Source: Verticillium longisporum (lineage: Eukaryota > Ascomycota > Sordariomycetes > Glomerellales > Plectosphaerellaceae). Taken from it: a stretch of 64,000 nt of DNA. The position numbers and the translations under genes are program-made. A model generated the notes under the pieces. That model was not told the origin of the DNA. It made no database searches and saw only the letters and a program-made list of their open reading frames with translations. Positions 1-11,413 of this stretch are shown in pieces. The DNA lies in contig JAETXT010000006.1 of assembly GCA_019188255.1 (NCBI GenBank), forward strand, positions 2,356,001 to 2,420,000. Reading direction: 5' to 3'. Numbering within the stretch: position 1 is the stretch's first letter; each line of letters starts with the position of its first letter.

Positions 1-461
1 AAAAGAGAAAACTACGTGATGAGCATTTCAAGGTTTGGGCCTGTGGTGTGGTTCAGGCCCTTTTCCGGTGCCTGAGTCGACCCTTGTTGCTTGAAGTTCG
101 GGTGACGACGTTGAGCCCCACCTTCGTAAATGACATTGTCAAGCCCAAGCTCCCGCGAGCAGCTCGACCACCGTGACTTCTCCCACCTGCGCTAACCTCT
201 TCAACCTCCTCTGTACAGTACCTTCGCCTCGCCTTGCGGCGCCATCTTCGAAACGCCCTTCATGTAATGTTTATCTTGCTGCGCAGACTACGCCCGAAGC
301 TGTCTCATCAACCCTTGCGTCGCCCGATGCAGCCATGCGCTACACTCGACCAACGCCAGACCTTGAACGATTGAACCTATTTACCATTGCGACCTAGTTC
401 TACGTAGACGACCGCCCGCTTCTGAATCGGCGCCCGACCCGGGTGCTGACACCTTGGAGAG
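1..461. other. upstream region of DLT1, no gene seen
   Basis: This stretch holds the promoter and 5' leader of the gene that starts at 462. A 74-codon open frame at 173-397 lies in the leader, but its composition looks random and I do not recognise it; it could at most be an upstream ORF. Confidence 0.5.
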
Positions 462-1772
462 ATGGTGTCAGCTCGCGCCATCTTCCGATTCATTTACGGA
501 AGTTTCTACTTCGTCCTCTGCACACTCCTCGTCTGCCTGCTTCTCGTCACCCCTGGCGACACAATCTATCAAGCCTACGAGAACAACCAATGGTACAACA
601 TCTGGTTCGTGGCTGCCGCCCTCGTCGGTATCCTCATAATTGTCTCCTTCATATACGCGCTACGACTGTACAACAATAAGACCATTCTTGCGTCAATACC
701 GAAGTCATGGGTTCCGATTGAAAAGGGAGATGTGCCCAAACGGGTGTTCGAGATGGTCACGGCAGCGTTGGATCGCAGCGCCATTATTCAGTTCGAGTCA
801 AGGCCGCGAATCATCCCCAAGGTCATGGATGATTCGCAGTCCGCAGTCTCGAACCTGTCGGAGAAGCGTGAAGAGTGTACCAAACAGGAGCTCCAGCTGC
901 TGAAACTGCGCAAGAGGGAGGAGGTCGAAGAGACGCTCGGGGTATCTGTCGCGCCGCGACTGCCTGTCTGGGGCGAGATCGAGCATCGGGGGTGGTCGTC
1001 GCCGGAATCCCCCGACCTCCCCGATTTGCAGTACAGCACTGTGTTGTCCGAGCTGCCAAACCTCATCGAGGCGAAAGCGCTCACGCTTGCGCCGCCGATT
1101 CCTGAGTCCACAGCCGAGCCGCCCATGCTCGACCCTGATGCCATGGCTCTTCTTGAACGGCCCTACAACCTAGGTCTACGACAATACCTTAATCACCTCT
1201 CTGAACTAGGCGTCTTATCGATGGACGCCACGACAGTCGAATTCCTTACCCTGTACGAATATGCGCGGTTCTCCAATCGCCCCTTGACGAATTCGCAGTT
1301 CCGTGACACGATGCAACTCTTTGCGCAGCTCCTTCGCAGCATGAGGTTGTTCGATCCCTCGATTCTCGACCCTGAACAGGAACCTGACGAGGATGCGCGA
1401 GCCGCCTCCGAGAGCGACATTGGGAATGATGACCCTCCCATCACAAACCCCTCAACGCCACGAAGCACCTCGTCGCGCACCACGTCTAGCTCACGATTGC
1501 GTGTGAATTTGCCACCACGGAATTCTTCGGCCGTCACGTGGCACCAGTACCGCACCGCACCCTCCACACTCCAGGCGCGCTCGACGGGTGCACTTTCTCA
1601 CTCGTCCAGTATGAGCAGCCTAGCCCAGAGGCGGCAGGTGCACCATTCGCCTTCCAACGCTAGTCTCCGTTCGAAGGTTTCACAAAGCTCTGGGGCGTCC
1701 GTCATCCGTCTCGCGGGGAGGGCGGATGCTACGGACTTACCCTACGTGTTGACCATGGTGGATTCGCGTTGA
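462..1772 (+). CDS. DLT1: Dlt1-like (defect at low temperature) membrane protein
   Basis: Single-exon gene of 436 codons. Two hydrophobic helices lie at about residues 7-30 and 46-68. They are followed by the family's hallmark block: WYNI between the helices, then a stretch reading LASIPKSWVPIEKGDVPK and RSAIIQFESRPRIIPKV. Known family: Dlt1 proteins are fungal membrane proteins, named from a yeast low-temperature growth defect, and their biochemical role is unresolved. The middle (~residues 200-310) is conserved-looking and helical. The last ~120 residues are Ser/Thr/Arg-rich and probably disordered. The start at 462 is chosen because the first membrane helix begins directly after it. Identity rests on recognising the N-terminal block. 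Confidence 0.85.
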   Translation: MVSARAIFRFIYGSFYFVLCTLLVCLLLVTPGDTIYQAYENNQWYNIWFVAAALVGILIIVSFIYALRLYNNKTILASIPKSWVPIEKGDVPKRVFEMVTAALDRSAIIQFESRPRIIPKVMDDSQSAVSNLSEKREECTKQELQLLKLRKREEVEETLGVSVAPRLPVWGEIEHRGWSSPESPDLPDLQYSTVLSELPNLIEAKALTLAPPIPESTAEPPMLDPDAMALLERPYNLGLRQYLNHLSELGVLSMDATTVEFLTLYEYARFSNRPLTNSQFRDTMQLFAQLLRSMRLFDPSILDPEQEPDEDARAASESDIGNDDPPITNPSTPRSTSSRTTSSSRLRVNLPPRNSSAVTWHQYRTAPSTLQARSTGALSHSSSMSSLAQRRQVHHSPSNASLRSKVSQSSGASVIRLAGRADATDLPYVLTMVDSR

Positions 1773-2160
1773 GTTCTACATGATTTGCTTCTTACGCATG
1801 GCGATGGCATGGCGTTTTATGGTCCCAGGGGAACTTTGTTCTTGTATCATGAGTAGAAATCTAATGATAATTCGCATGTTCTTACTAAGCTGTGTATCGA
1901 GAAGGCTGTCTCGTCCTTTCTGCGTCCTGTCAAGACACGCAGCCTGATGGCCATGTGCAGTAATCGACCCCGCTCCTGGGCATATATAGCCATGCTGCTC
2001 GGCCTCAGTCCAAATCACGTCCCCCGCATCTTCAGCATACTTTGCCGACGTGCTTGAGAACATAGTTACAGATCAGTTAGCTTTCATCTCTCCTGTCGCG
2101 GGCCAACTCCGGCACTATCAACGAACCTCGACTTCTTTGCGACCACGAACAGATACAGCC
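1773..2160. other. intergenic, no gene seen
   Basis: This covers the 3' flank of DLT1 and the sequence before the HET-type remnant. I see no convincing coding signal on either strand. Confidence 0.5.
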
Positions 2161-3623
2161 ATGAGGCTGACCAACGTCCAAACCCTTGGCCTCGAACACG
2201 TGATGGGCCGTCCGCCGCTTGGAGCGATCCTATCTTACACTAAGGGAGAAAACGAGTCCGTCTTCGATGATTAGCAGGAAGGTTTCCAAGCTCATCGAGC
2301 TGCTCCGAAACTCGGCTTGCATTAGGCTCTAACAACATGCCGGCGTGCTTCGCATGAAGGTTTCGGCTACGTCTGGGTCGATACCTGCTGCGTTGACAGA
2401 TCAAGCAGCATCGAGCTTCTAAAGCTATCAAATCCATGTTTCGCTGGTACTGACAAGCCGGCAGGTGTTACGTCTATCTGGAAGATGTGTGGATCGAGGA
2501 GGATAATAAATTGCAAAACTTGGAAAGCGGCCGATGGGTCACCACACTCCACAGCGAGAACATGAAGATGTCCCTCAACGCAGTGAAGTCGATGTCTTCC
2601 TCGTACCGTGTAGAGGAGAATGCCGTGGCAACCCCAAACGAAGGGGTTGTGGGCGTCCTAGTTGGCTGTCTATGCGAGCAGCGGCGTTACAGAGGCGGCA
2701 TACTACTTGAGGAGTTGCCTCTGAGCATCGCTACAGCTAGTGTGAACTGGCGAAGTACAGTGGGTGCATTTGCAGACGTCCTCTGGTTGCTTGGGGGTTG
2801 TCAGTCTTGAAGGGGTTGTAAGACAGATACGCCCGTGGGAAGTACGGTCAGTTTCTTTCCCACTGGAGAGAGGAATCCCGGGACTCCCGTCCCTGTCTCC
2901 AAGCAAGCCATGAATTTTCGTGAGCATTGAATGATTTGTCACGATATCTGTGTCTCCTTCATGCGACACTATGAAGATGTGGAGGTTGCGAAACAACTAG
3001 GTAAGTCTCCGCCTTTACAAAACTCGCCCTTCGAGCAGTCTAGTGAAAACTTCTTGAAATCATCGGGTATCGAAAGGAAAAAAATCACGCGTAATTTACT
3101 GCTGAATACTAACGTATCCTTCTTAGATATGGATTCGAGTTTGGAAGGCGATGATATTTATCTCGACTCGCAGCCGCTCACCATCGCCATCGAAGGACCT
3201 CCTTCTTTCACGCTCAAGACTAGAGATCCGTGACGAAGAGCAAGTAATCTTGTGAGCCGCGCGCTCATCGAAGTCCCTCTAGCGCAGGGGTCACAAGATT
3301 GGAAAGAAATAATTACCCGGAACGCGACAGGCAAGGAATATTCGACCAGGCTACGTGTTTGTGGCATTGCGTCCTTCGAGCGGCAAATGGGACAGGTTTT
3401 CTTCGTCACGTGGAGCGACTGTTATACGGCAGTTTTCGACAACATGGCAGTCCTTGATCGCTGGAGTTGCGCCATTGTCGATTGCCAGAGCCTCACTGGC
3501 ATGAGCTCACTGACAGCGGTTGGATTGCCGCCAGGCGGGTCGGTGCGCAATTCCTACCACTTGCGCGCTTCCTTTGGTGATGACATGCAAAAGCTTGACG
3601 CGCTGAGCGACTCTCGCCCGTGA
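2161..3623 (+). pseudogene. decayed HET-domain (heterokaryon incompatibility) gene
   Basis: The ATG at 2161 opens a HET-type N-terminus (MRLTNVQTLGLE, then AILSYTKG in place of the usual ILSHTWG). The frame meets TAG at 2272-2274 and TAG at 2323-2325, yet continues into the diagnostic core GFGYVWVDTCCVDRSSSIEL. After about 2418 the matching frame moves by one base (KAIKSMFRWY). TGA follows at 2451-2453, then QAGRCYVYLEDVW and a degenerate RWVT-TLHSEN where RWFTRGWTLQEL is expected. A clean intron (GTAAGT, branch CTAAC, TTAG) at 3001-3126 and an open frame to 3623 containing GIASFERQMGQVFFVTW may be the C-terminal part. HET proteins trigger cell death after fusion of unlike hyphae; this copy cannot encode one. 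The 3' extent is uncertain. Confidence 0.75.
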
Positions 3624-6138
3624 CGAGCCAAAATCCTGAGTTAAAGGTATAGGCTGAGTTCAAGTTGGTGGAATATTTGGGAATGCAAGAAGTCGAACTG
3701 CAAACAGGAGATATTTCAACCGCCCTACGGACGGGCTTAGAGTTGTCGTCCAGTCTTGAGTTCCCTACAGGCCGAAGGAGGCCGGCCTGTAAATGGATTT
3801 CGGGATGTCGTTCGGGAGCACAAGGCCTAGTCAGTCAAGAGGTCCGACGAGAAGGCTGAGATGCGCAGTACTCGATCGCAGACTCACGCGGTGGACAGTA
3901 GTACAGTACAACGCCGGTCAATGGGTAGTACGAAGCAGCACGAATGTTGCGCACGGAAGGTTTTGGCTGCGATGCGTGTATTTTTGCAGATATACTATAT
4001 AATGTGAAGGGCTTCAAAATTTGGGTTTGAAAATACTGAAATGATGTGTATCGGTTCGTCATGATTCGTAACGACGTGACGATGCTGTCATGGCCTCCCT
4101 GGGCTTTGTTATTCCTTCTTTGTCCAGGGCGTATCCCCCCAACCCCCCGCCCCAGTATAAACCATACATCAAGCTGAAGGAAAGAGCCAATTTCGAGACA
4201 TTGACCGTAGAGTAGGACTGAAGAGAAAAGGAGATGCTCCAAGTAGTTTGGGATATGGGTGAATTTGGGATTAAGGCGTCGCTGGCCTAGACCTGAGTAC
4301 CGACAAATCGTCGTTTCGGTCGCCTTCGATTGTGCCATCTCGAATTCACAAGGTGCGTACAATTCCAGAAGGAACTAGGAGCTGACCACAGCAAGGGGCA
4401 CGGGAGCAACATCGTCATGTTGCCCCAGGTTCCCCTAGGTATATTCGTATCGAAGTACTTCTCCCACGCCCATCAGCCTCGTCGGTTGGGCTGATGCGTA
4501 GACAAACAATTGATGGCGGTGTGCTCCGCATTGTGGATACCTGGCACACCCGGCTGGGTGGTGCGGCAGTGTGCTAACAGTAGGCAGGACGACCCAGCTA
4601 GCTGGTAGCGGGTGCAACTGCAAGGCGCCTGCGATGGGGGGAGAGGGTTGTGCCGCAGATGTTAGCGTGCAGGTCGACCCCTGCCGCCCTGGGCCGCTGT
4701 CATTTTTAGTCCGAACTGCCGTGGGGCAACTCTGTCGACCACCACAAGGGGTACCGATTGGTGGATTGTTTCCTACTGCCTCTGGACGCGGCGCGAATCT
4801 TTAGCATATCTAGAGTAGAATATCTACGAAAAATCATGGCCAGAAGCACCAAGGAGATTAACACCTGCGTGCCGCCGCCGCGATTCAGAGCCATGGAGTT
4901 TGACGAGCTGCGCGCTCCGGGGTGCCAAGGGCCGACTTCCTGCTGATCGCGGAGATACGCCAACACGAGCTGCCGGCTGCGTAGCAAGTTCGCCTGACGT
5001 TCGGCATCCGTCAGTGCAGGAGGCGCATCGCTGCCATTCGACGTGATTAGCAGTTATGAAAAGGCATCATTCCCGAAGATATGCCCCAAAATACAATATG
5101 TTGATCGCTGCTAGACAGGGAGTACTGACCCGTAACATTGAGCCTGGTCAGTCGGGGCTTCCATAACCACGAAAGTGATTTCTGGGGTGCAGTTATTCCT
5201 GACGATAACCTTAGTCGCAAAGATTGATGAAATGTCGCTGGAACCAGTCGTCGTGTCGACTGGAGGAAGAACAACGACACAACTGTAGATGGGCCATTGT
5301 AGTATTTATATTGATTTGGGGCTGGTCATCATGGATTTCGGGCTGGTCAAGCACCTTGCGTCTTGGGCACGTAAGTTCGGTCACCTATGAACTGCACGGT
5401 TGGCATTAAGGGCATCCAATCACATCCAGAGGGACGCTATGCACATTAAGGTAGTGGCCGCCTTTACGGCAGCCCAGAGCTAGGCGCCTTCTCGACCCTA
5501 CATGGTCCGCGCCCTGCAACCTAATTTCCGGGTGAAAGCCCTCCCCGTGCTTCTCGTGCCGGCGCCATCCTCGCGGTCTACGTACTCAGTACGTACTTAC
5601 ATAATTATATAATATACCGATCCTTCTCAAGGTAGGTGCCCAGGTATGCACTTAGAATATTAAACATTGGCCATTCCCGAATCCCACAAACCTTAACTTT
5701 GTTGGCCCTTGAGCACACGCTCTTCGATGTTCCTATCAAAGTCGCATTAGTATACTCAAACCATTTGGTACCTACTGTAGCCCTCGTTACCCCGCAAACT
5801 CCTTAAAGACTCTACAACACAGGCAGCATTGCGATCTTCTAAACTTGGTTAACTTCGTCCGTGCTGCCCTGAGTCACTTTCGACCGCATGCATGTGCGCT
5901 CCTGCGCGCCTCAGCATTAGAGCTGGATCATCGCCTCCGTGCGATCATGTTTTCAAGACCAAAAGCCTACGCGCCCTCGCCAAGTTGATCGGCTTTCGAG
6001 TTCTCCCGGCCGTAAGCGACAAGTGACCCAGAAATTAACAGGGCAATGTTACGGTTGGCCCCAAAGATGCTTAGTGCCAGCCCTCACATGGTCGTCAGTG
6101 CCTTATTGGCAACTATCCAATTGAGCTAAAAGGATACG
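3624..6138. other. gene-free stretch
   Basis: Several open frames of 60-175 codons occur but overlap on both strands and resemble no family I know. Around 5580-5640 the sequence is AT-rich with GTACGTAC-like palindromes. Relic transposon or gene sequence is possible but I cannot support it. Confidence 0.4.
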
Positions 6139-6434
6139 TGTTGAATCAACGTCGTTGATTCAACTGGGCTGCATTCATAGAGGTGTAGGCCCCAGGCCTA
6201 TAAATATTGGGGGATTGCCCGGGTTGGTGATCACCGATATGGTGATCACTGGGGATGGGATCCACTGCTCCCAGGAGCACGTGTTTCACAGCTTACATGA
6301 TCTGTGAATTAGATGGGTATATCTGATTCATATAGGTAGCGGTGATCAGAGAGATAGCATCATTATCATTACAAGTTTTATATCACCTATCCTACTAATT
6401 CATAGCTCTCAGGCACAGCTACAATAATTAATCA
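6139..6434 (+). repeat. possible LTR remnant beginning TGTTGAATCAAC
   Basis: The segment starts with TG inside a perfect inverted repeat (11-bp arms at 6140-6150 and 6154-6164). It has a TATA-like CCTATAAATATT near 6198, a palindrome GGTGATCACC at 6226-6235 and a partial copy at 6241-6249. It could end at CA 6433-6434, followed by TGG. TG...CA ends and a TATA box are typical of LTRs, but no target-site duplication or coding part is visible, so this is inference. Confidence 0.35.
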
Positions 6435-6454
6435 TGGTTCACATAAGTAGTAAA

Positions 6455-6619
6455 GCCCGCTCAGCACCGCAAGTAATAGATAATAAGTAGAGGGGTATGA
6501 TAATTAAATTCTGGCCCTCTGCAGCTTGGAGGGCCCTCCGCGGTCCTTATATATACGCTCTCGTAACCCTTAGGCCCTGACTAGCCCCCTGTGCCGTGGC
6601 TCTGCAGGGTTTCCTGACA
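6455..6619 (-). mobile_element. LTR-like repeat remnant, copy A
   Basis: On the minus strand this reads TGTCAGG at the start (6619), then a G-rich block and GGTTACGAGAGCGTATATATA followed by AAGGAC, a TATA box context. A diverged second copy in the same orientation lies at 28465-28604. The best 88-bp block aligns at about three of four positions, and weaker similarity runs on to about 6455. A TG start plus a central TATA box suggests a solo LTR. No coding region of an element is present in the window. Confidence 0.6.
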
Positions 6620-7953
6620 CCCAAAGTGGGCGCATCAGCCTATACGCCATTGCATGGTAGCGACTCTTCCATTTAGAATGCAAGTGACGGAAGTGCTTTA
6701 TAACGCTTCGAAAGGACTCATTGCATCAGAATACTAGAAAGAGAGCTGTTCAACCTGAGAAGCATGCCATTGGCCGTACCGTCGTCGGCATCCTGCCACC
6801 GTCTCAACCTTCACAAGGTTGCTCCTATCTCTTTAAAAACTCGACACGGCATATCAATATGCCTCCTCAACGTATGATGCCACTTCGTACAGAAGTTCGA
6901 TGTGCCCTTTCGGAAGATCTCAGCCGCTCGTTTTTCAAGAGATCCAGCGCTCTGATTACTGGCCGTTAACTAATGGGCAGGCAACCCCTTTGGCCGTACC
7001 TAATTCACAGGCTGCTTCAAGAGAGGCGAGGAGGATATGGTGGGAAGAGCGGTGCGAACTTTTTGTCAGCTGCTGAATCTCCGACGAGTCAGACTTCAAG
7101 ATAGCCGGATCTAGTCCGCAGCCATAATCATGGGCGTCAAACCAGAGCCGTTGCTAGAGCCGCTCTGTATCGACCTCGCTGCCAAAACCCAAGACGGCAG
7201 TTGTCCGCTTGCCGAGATCGCCGCCAAAAATCAGCAACTCGAGACACCAAACACGGACTCGGGTGTTCTCCGTCAAATAAGGCATCAAGACTTCGTCGCG
7301 AAGGCTGCCCTGGATTGACTTGGAGAACTCGGAGCAAGAAGATCCCATGTTGCCTGGCAAGGCTGTTAATATCGCCAACCTTGGCAACTCGATGATTTCT
7401 ATTCCATGGGTTTCCTGGCTTATGTACATAGAATTCGTTCTTGAGTTCTCTTTTAAATTGGGTAGATAACGCTGGCTCACTTTGAACTGGTAAGCAGAAC
7501 GGAGGTACCTGGTCGGACAATTTGTGGCCCTCGAGACATTCCTCCCAATATGAAAGAGGCAGTGTAAGTTAAAATCATGATAATAATCAACAACCATTCA
7601 AAAGTTTGTCAAGCTACATACATCGGTTAATGAGAAAGAGAATAGAGGCAACGGCAGCTAGTGGAACAGCTACGGTGGCCGCAAATTGTTGAGAAGAAGC
7701 TGTGAGCTTCACTCGGGTTCCGTGCCGAGGCCGGAAACGGACTACCAAAACTGTGCTGTGCCGAAAGCTCAAGCTTGACAAGTCCATACGAGGTAGGTTT
7801 AACTGTTTCAGTCGTGGGTCCACGACTGGTTGGCAAGGCAAGTATCATCACAGTGACACCATTTTATACAAAAGGTCAACCTACCTAGGATGATGGCCCT
7901 TGTCATCTCGAGGCTGGCATGAAGTTTGCAGATATGATTTTAACACAGTAGGA
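6620..7953. other. gene-free stretch
   Basis: Open frames on both strands at 7130-7600 overlap each other and match nothing I recognise. This region is the 3' flank of the kinase pseudogene. Confidence 0.4.
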
Positions 7954-9382
7954 CTAAAGCGAGCCGCTCTTGCGCATCCAGGGATCCTCCAGAATTTCGG
8001 TAGGCGAAGGTCTCTTCGTGGGGTCATACTGAAGAATCCGTCGGATGAGTGCCTTCACTTGACGGCTTTCCTCCCCATCAATTTCCGGGCCCGCCTGATC
8101 GAACAAGTCCTCCATGGATGTTTGTTGCAATAGAAGCGGCTGTTTCCCTTGCGGCACTCCCCCGAGCTGACAATTGTAGAGTTTTCTTTCCGGTGTAAAG
8201 TACAACGAAGAAGTCCTCCACCGTTTGAATAGCTCATCAGGAAGGGGGCCGAGCCTTTCGGTGAGTGCAAGGATATGATCGTCATCCTCAAAATCCGATC
8301 CTGGAATGCAGAAGAGGGGCTGTCCGGTAACCAACTCAAAGATACGGCAGCCAAAACTTCAAACGTCAAGGGTATTGTTGCGTCCATCACCAAGTATCAA
8401 CTCGGGAGCTCGGAGGCCCAGCGGAACAAGAGGCTTTTTTGGCGGATTCGTGAAGAAATATGCTGTCAAGCGTGAATGAGCTTCTGTAAGGCAATGAGAA
8501 AGAGACGGAATTGGAAATTGTTACTGACCTCCACCCATGTCGGATAGTTTGATCTTGAAGTCTTCGGCATAGGAGGTAAAACGGACCAGTGGCTGCCCAA
8601 CGCAAAGATAATGAGGCGCCCACTTGTCTTGTTTACCATCTAATCTCCGTACCGTATCTGAGATGGACATGGCTTGTACATCTTCCCTTTGACGGAGCAC
8701 ATCCTCGGGCTTTGAATCGATGTTATTGAGGGCAAAGAGTATGTTTCCCGGCTGGAAGTCTCCGTGAGCGATGCCGTTACCGTGAAGAAACTCCAAGCCC
8801 TGCAGAGACTGTTTGAGGATACTCCTGGCCATCTGTGGCGGATATCGGACTTTCATACCCCACTTGCGCGGGTTGAATTGCGGCAGCTCTTCGACCATCG
8901 AATTCACACTAGGACCCATCGGCTCGAACACAAGGCATTTATGGATGCCGTTAGGTCCGCTATGCTCGAATTCATCTAGCAGCTGTGTGACATGCCGAGC
9001 CCCTTGTGCTGGTGCGATGCCGTTGAGCTGGCGCAAAATCTGAACCTCGTTTGTGGATGCCGATATGTCTGAAACGAGAATTTTCATGGCGACATATTTA
9101 CAGTTGCTGAAGAAAGATGAGTTGTGATCATCTACAGGTTCGTGGGAAGAAATTGCAGTACCTCAGGTCTCGGGCCAGCCAGACGGTTGAGTAGGAGCCA
9201 TCGCCGAGCTTCCGGATGACCTTGTATTGGCCGTCCTTGAAACTGTCGCCGAGATGGACAGGGTGGCAACCACCGGGGCGGTAGTCTTCAAGCCATTCAC
9301 ACGGCAAGTTGATGGTATGTAATCTTCGCTCGTCATCCCTCACGGGCCTCGACGGTGGGGTGGGTGGAGGGGAGGCGGTCAT
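7954..9382 (-). pseudogene. SRPK-type protein kinase with in-frame stop
   Basis: Three exons: 9382-9162, 9106-8529 and 8483-7954, with GT-AG introns of 55 and 45 nt; all phases agree (443 codons). Exon 1 ends in the glycine loop (KLGDGSYSTVWLARDL) and joins to the beta-3 Lys motif KYVAMKIL. Exon 2 holds the catalytic loop in the form HGDFQPGN and a DFG-equivalent DMG. Exon 3 has APELILGDG, then DV-stop-SFGCRIFELVTG. The stop TGA (8361-8359) sits exactly where kinases carry the conserved Trp of DxWSFG. The frame then continues intact to a normal C-terminus. The organisation matches the SR-protein-kinase-like group expanded in many filamentous fungi. A product ending at the stop would lack the C-terminal lobe, so I call it a pseudogene, although the lesion is a single base. 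An upstream ATG at 9646 is also in frame. Confidence 0.82.
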
Positions 9383-10388
9383 GACTGCACTCGAGATGTG
9401 TTGCCCAAAACTGGCCGATCGGGAAGTTGTCACCGAGATGCGGGGTCGTTTGAGAGTTCCTGCAACGCCAGTGAGATTCCGGGGAGGAAAAGAAAGAAGA
9501 AAACACTGGGTGCAGCTCCGAGCGAACAATCTCCGCTCTCTATGAAGACTAAACTTTGGACTTTGATGAAAGTCAGTTTGAGAAAGTAGGTAGTTCGGAC
9601 ACGGAAGGGTATGAGGACGACTACAGCTTTGTGATTGGTCTAACAAACCCGTGCGTAAAGCAGTCTATTTCGGTACCAAGGCAATAAAATACATAGCTTT
9701 TACCCGTGCTGTATGACGATGTCTTGGAAGCTCGCCCATTTCATTGGGTTAGCTCGGCCAAAGCATTTGAGGAGAAGTGGATGTCCAAGTTTTATAGTGC
9801 ATAAGAAGTCCGCTATCTTCCAACCAAACCTGCGCGACACAACAGGAAATTGTCGAGATAAAGTCTCCACTTCCTTCACCACTGCCACAGCTGTCAGAGT
9901 TCCTGATCAGTCTCGCAGTAAGGCAACCAGAATGTTCAACGAGTTGACACCAGAGGTGAACGGAACAATTCAGCGCAACGACATGCCATCATATCCGAGC
10001 GATGGCACCCGCTAGCTACCTTAACCATAATCGAAGGAACCCGCGATCAGATACTGACAAAGTCACACTCGCAATATTTTCAATTGCATGCCAGGCCGAG
10101 GGAACTCCAGGATCTGAGATTTCTTCCTGATCATTCACCGTGAATGTTGACCCAAATCATGCCACAATTCAAGATAAGATTGCTGTCGTTGTAAGTCCAA
10201 GTATGTCTTTTCCTACATATCCGCTCAAAGAACCAGCGGTGTAGCTTCGGGACCCCTGAAGATGGAAGCTAGGACAATCCCGTGATGCTCCCACATTGGA
10301 TGAGAAACATGGCCGTTCAACAACATCAATGTACTGCCCCGCTTTTGTACCCCAGCAGTCCTCCCTTCTCACGCACTTCAACCAACAT
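9383..10388. other. intergenic, no gene seen
   Basis: Between the kinase start and the nuclease stop I find no supported gene. Frames at 9700-10015 and 10169-10550 are short and unrecognised. Confidence 0.45.
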
Positions 10389-11281
10389 CTAGCAGGTGTT
10401 AAGCATGGAAGTCAGCGCCGTCTTCTCGGCCGACGTGATGGTGAGGGCCCAATAGCTCTTAACGGCGACCCAGCTGCGGGCGTAGGTGCAGTAGAAGCTG
10501 GTCAGGGGGCTTCCAGGCGTCAGGGCTCTTGTCGCCCTTGGCCTGGTTGACGTCGTCGGTGACGGCCCAAAGCTGGGGGCGGGTGAGATCGTTGGCGAAG
10601 GCCTCACGACGGGCCGTCGTCCAAGAAGCAGCACCAGACTGAACGATGGTCAGCACATCTGGTCCTAAAGTGGGGTGGAACGCCGCGGACAAGGCATGAA
10701 GAAACAGATGAGGTTTCTCGTCAATCGTCCGGGACAGGAGTCTAGGTCACGTACCTTCCAGGCGTTGGACAGGGGGACCATGTGGTCAATGTCAACGTCG
10801 GACGCGGCAGTCCACCTGGCACCGTCGAAGGGGCTGACCCAGGTGCCAGAGGTGGCAGCGCAGGCGGAGCTCGTCACAACGTTGGTGCCGTCACGGATCA
10901 GCACAGTCTCTCTGTTCAAATGTAAGTAAAGCTGCAAGAAAAAGGCCTTGTCTCCGATCCACGTTCAAGAAGGGTGGGACGAGCGGGGCATAAGTAGTAC
11001 CTTGTGTTGCAAGCGCCAGAGACGGTGTGCCAGTGAGGGAAAAGATCACGGCTGTATCCGGTCTGAGGACCCAGAGCGGCAACAGTCAGACCAGCAAGCT
11101 GGGTCCGGGCGGTAGCGGCGCTGGGGATTCCAGGCTGGAGGTCTCGCATCAGCTGAGGGGCCGATTACCAAGGTTAGGGGACGTTGAGGTCCACTCGACT
11201 CACAGGCGCAGGAACGGGAACAGGGCTCGCGAGCACGGCAGTGCCGGCCAGGAGGGCGGAGAGCGAGAAGGAGAACTTCAT
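10389..11281 (-). CDS. secreted HNH (DUF1524-type) nuclease, one frameshift
   Basis: Four exons: 11281-11204, 11152-11001, 10911-10755 and 10638-10389. The first encodes a signal peptide (MKFSFSLSALLAGTAVLA) with Pro-Val repeats after it. Exon 2 gives LAGLTVAALGPQTGYSRDLFP. Exon 3 gives RETVLIRDGTNVV, paired Cys and the catalytic DVDIDHMVPLSNAWK. Exon 4 continues SGAASWTTARREAFAND and VNQAKGDKSPDAWKP. There the frame slips: the expected LTSFYCTYARSWVAVKSYW follows in another frame. The slip is at a run of five C on the coding strand (10505-10509); two more C, or one fewer, restores the family sequence. Known role: extracellular metal-dependent DNA degradation, nutritional or defensive. Length (~212 residues) is normal. 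The frameshift may be an assembly error rather than gene loss. Confidence 0.85.
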
Positions 11282-11321
11282 GATGCTGATCGAGAGGCAG
11301 AGCGAGGCGAGGAGTGACTGT

Positions 11322-11413
11322 GAGGCTTGAGGCTGGAGGCTGGAGGCTGGAGGCTGGAGGCTGGAGGCTGGAGGCTGGAGGCTGGAGGCTGGAGGCTGGA
11401 GGCTGGAGGCTGG
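11322..11413 (-). repeat. 7-bp minisatellite (GGCTGGA)n in nuclease leader
   Basis: About twelve copies of a 7-bp unit, nearly perfect, lie 40-130 bp upstream of the nuclease ATG. On the transcribed strand the units read TCCAGCC. The position is the promoter or 5' leader. Confidence 0.95.

Noticed and set aside
173..397. 74-codon frame before DLT1
   Set aside because: No motif or conservation cue; probably leader sequence.
3086..3092. ACGCGT near 3087 as a regulatory site
   Set aside because: It lies inside the predicted intron of a pseudogene and one such site per ~4 kb is expected by chance.
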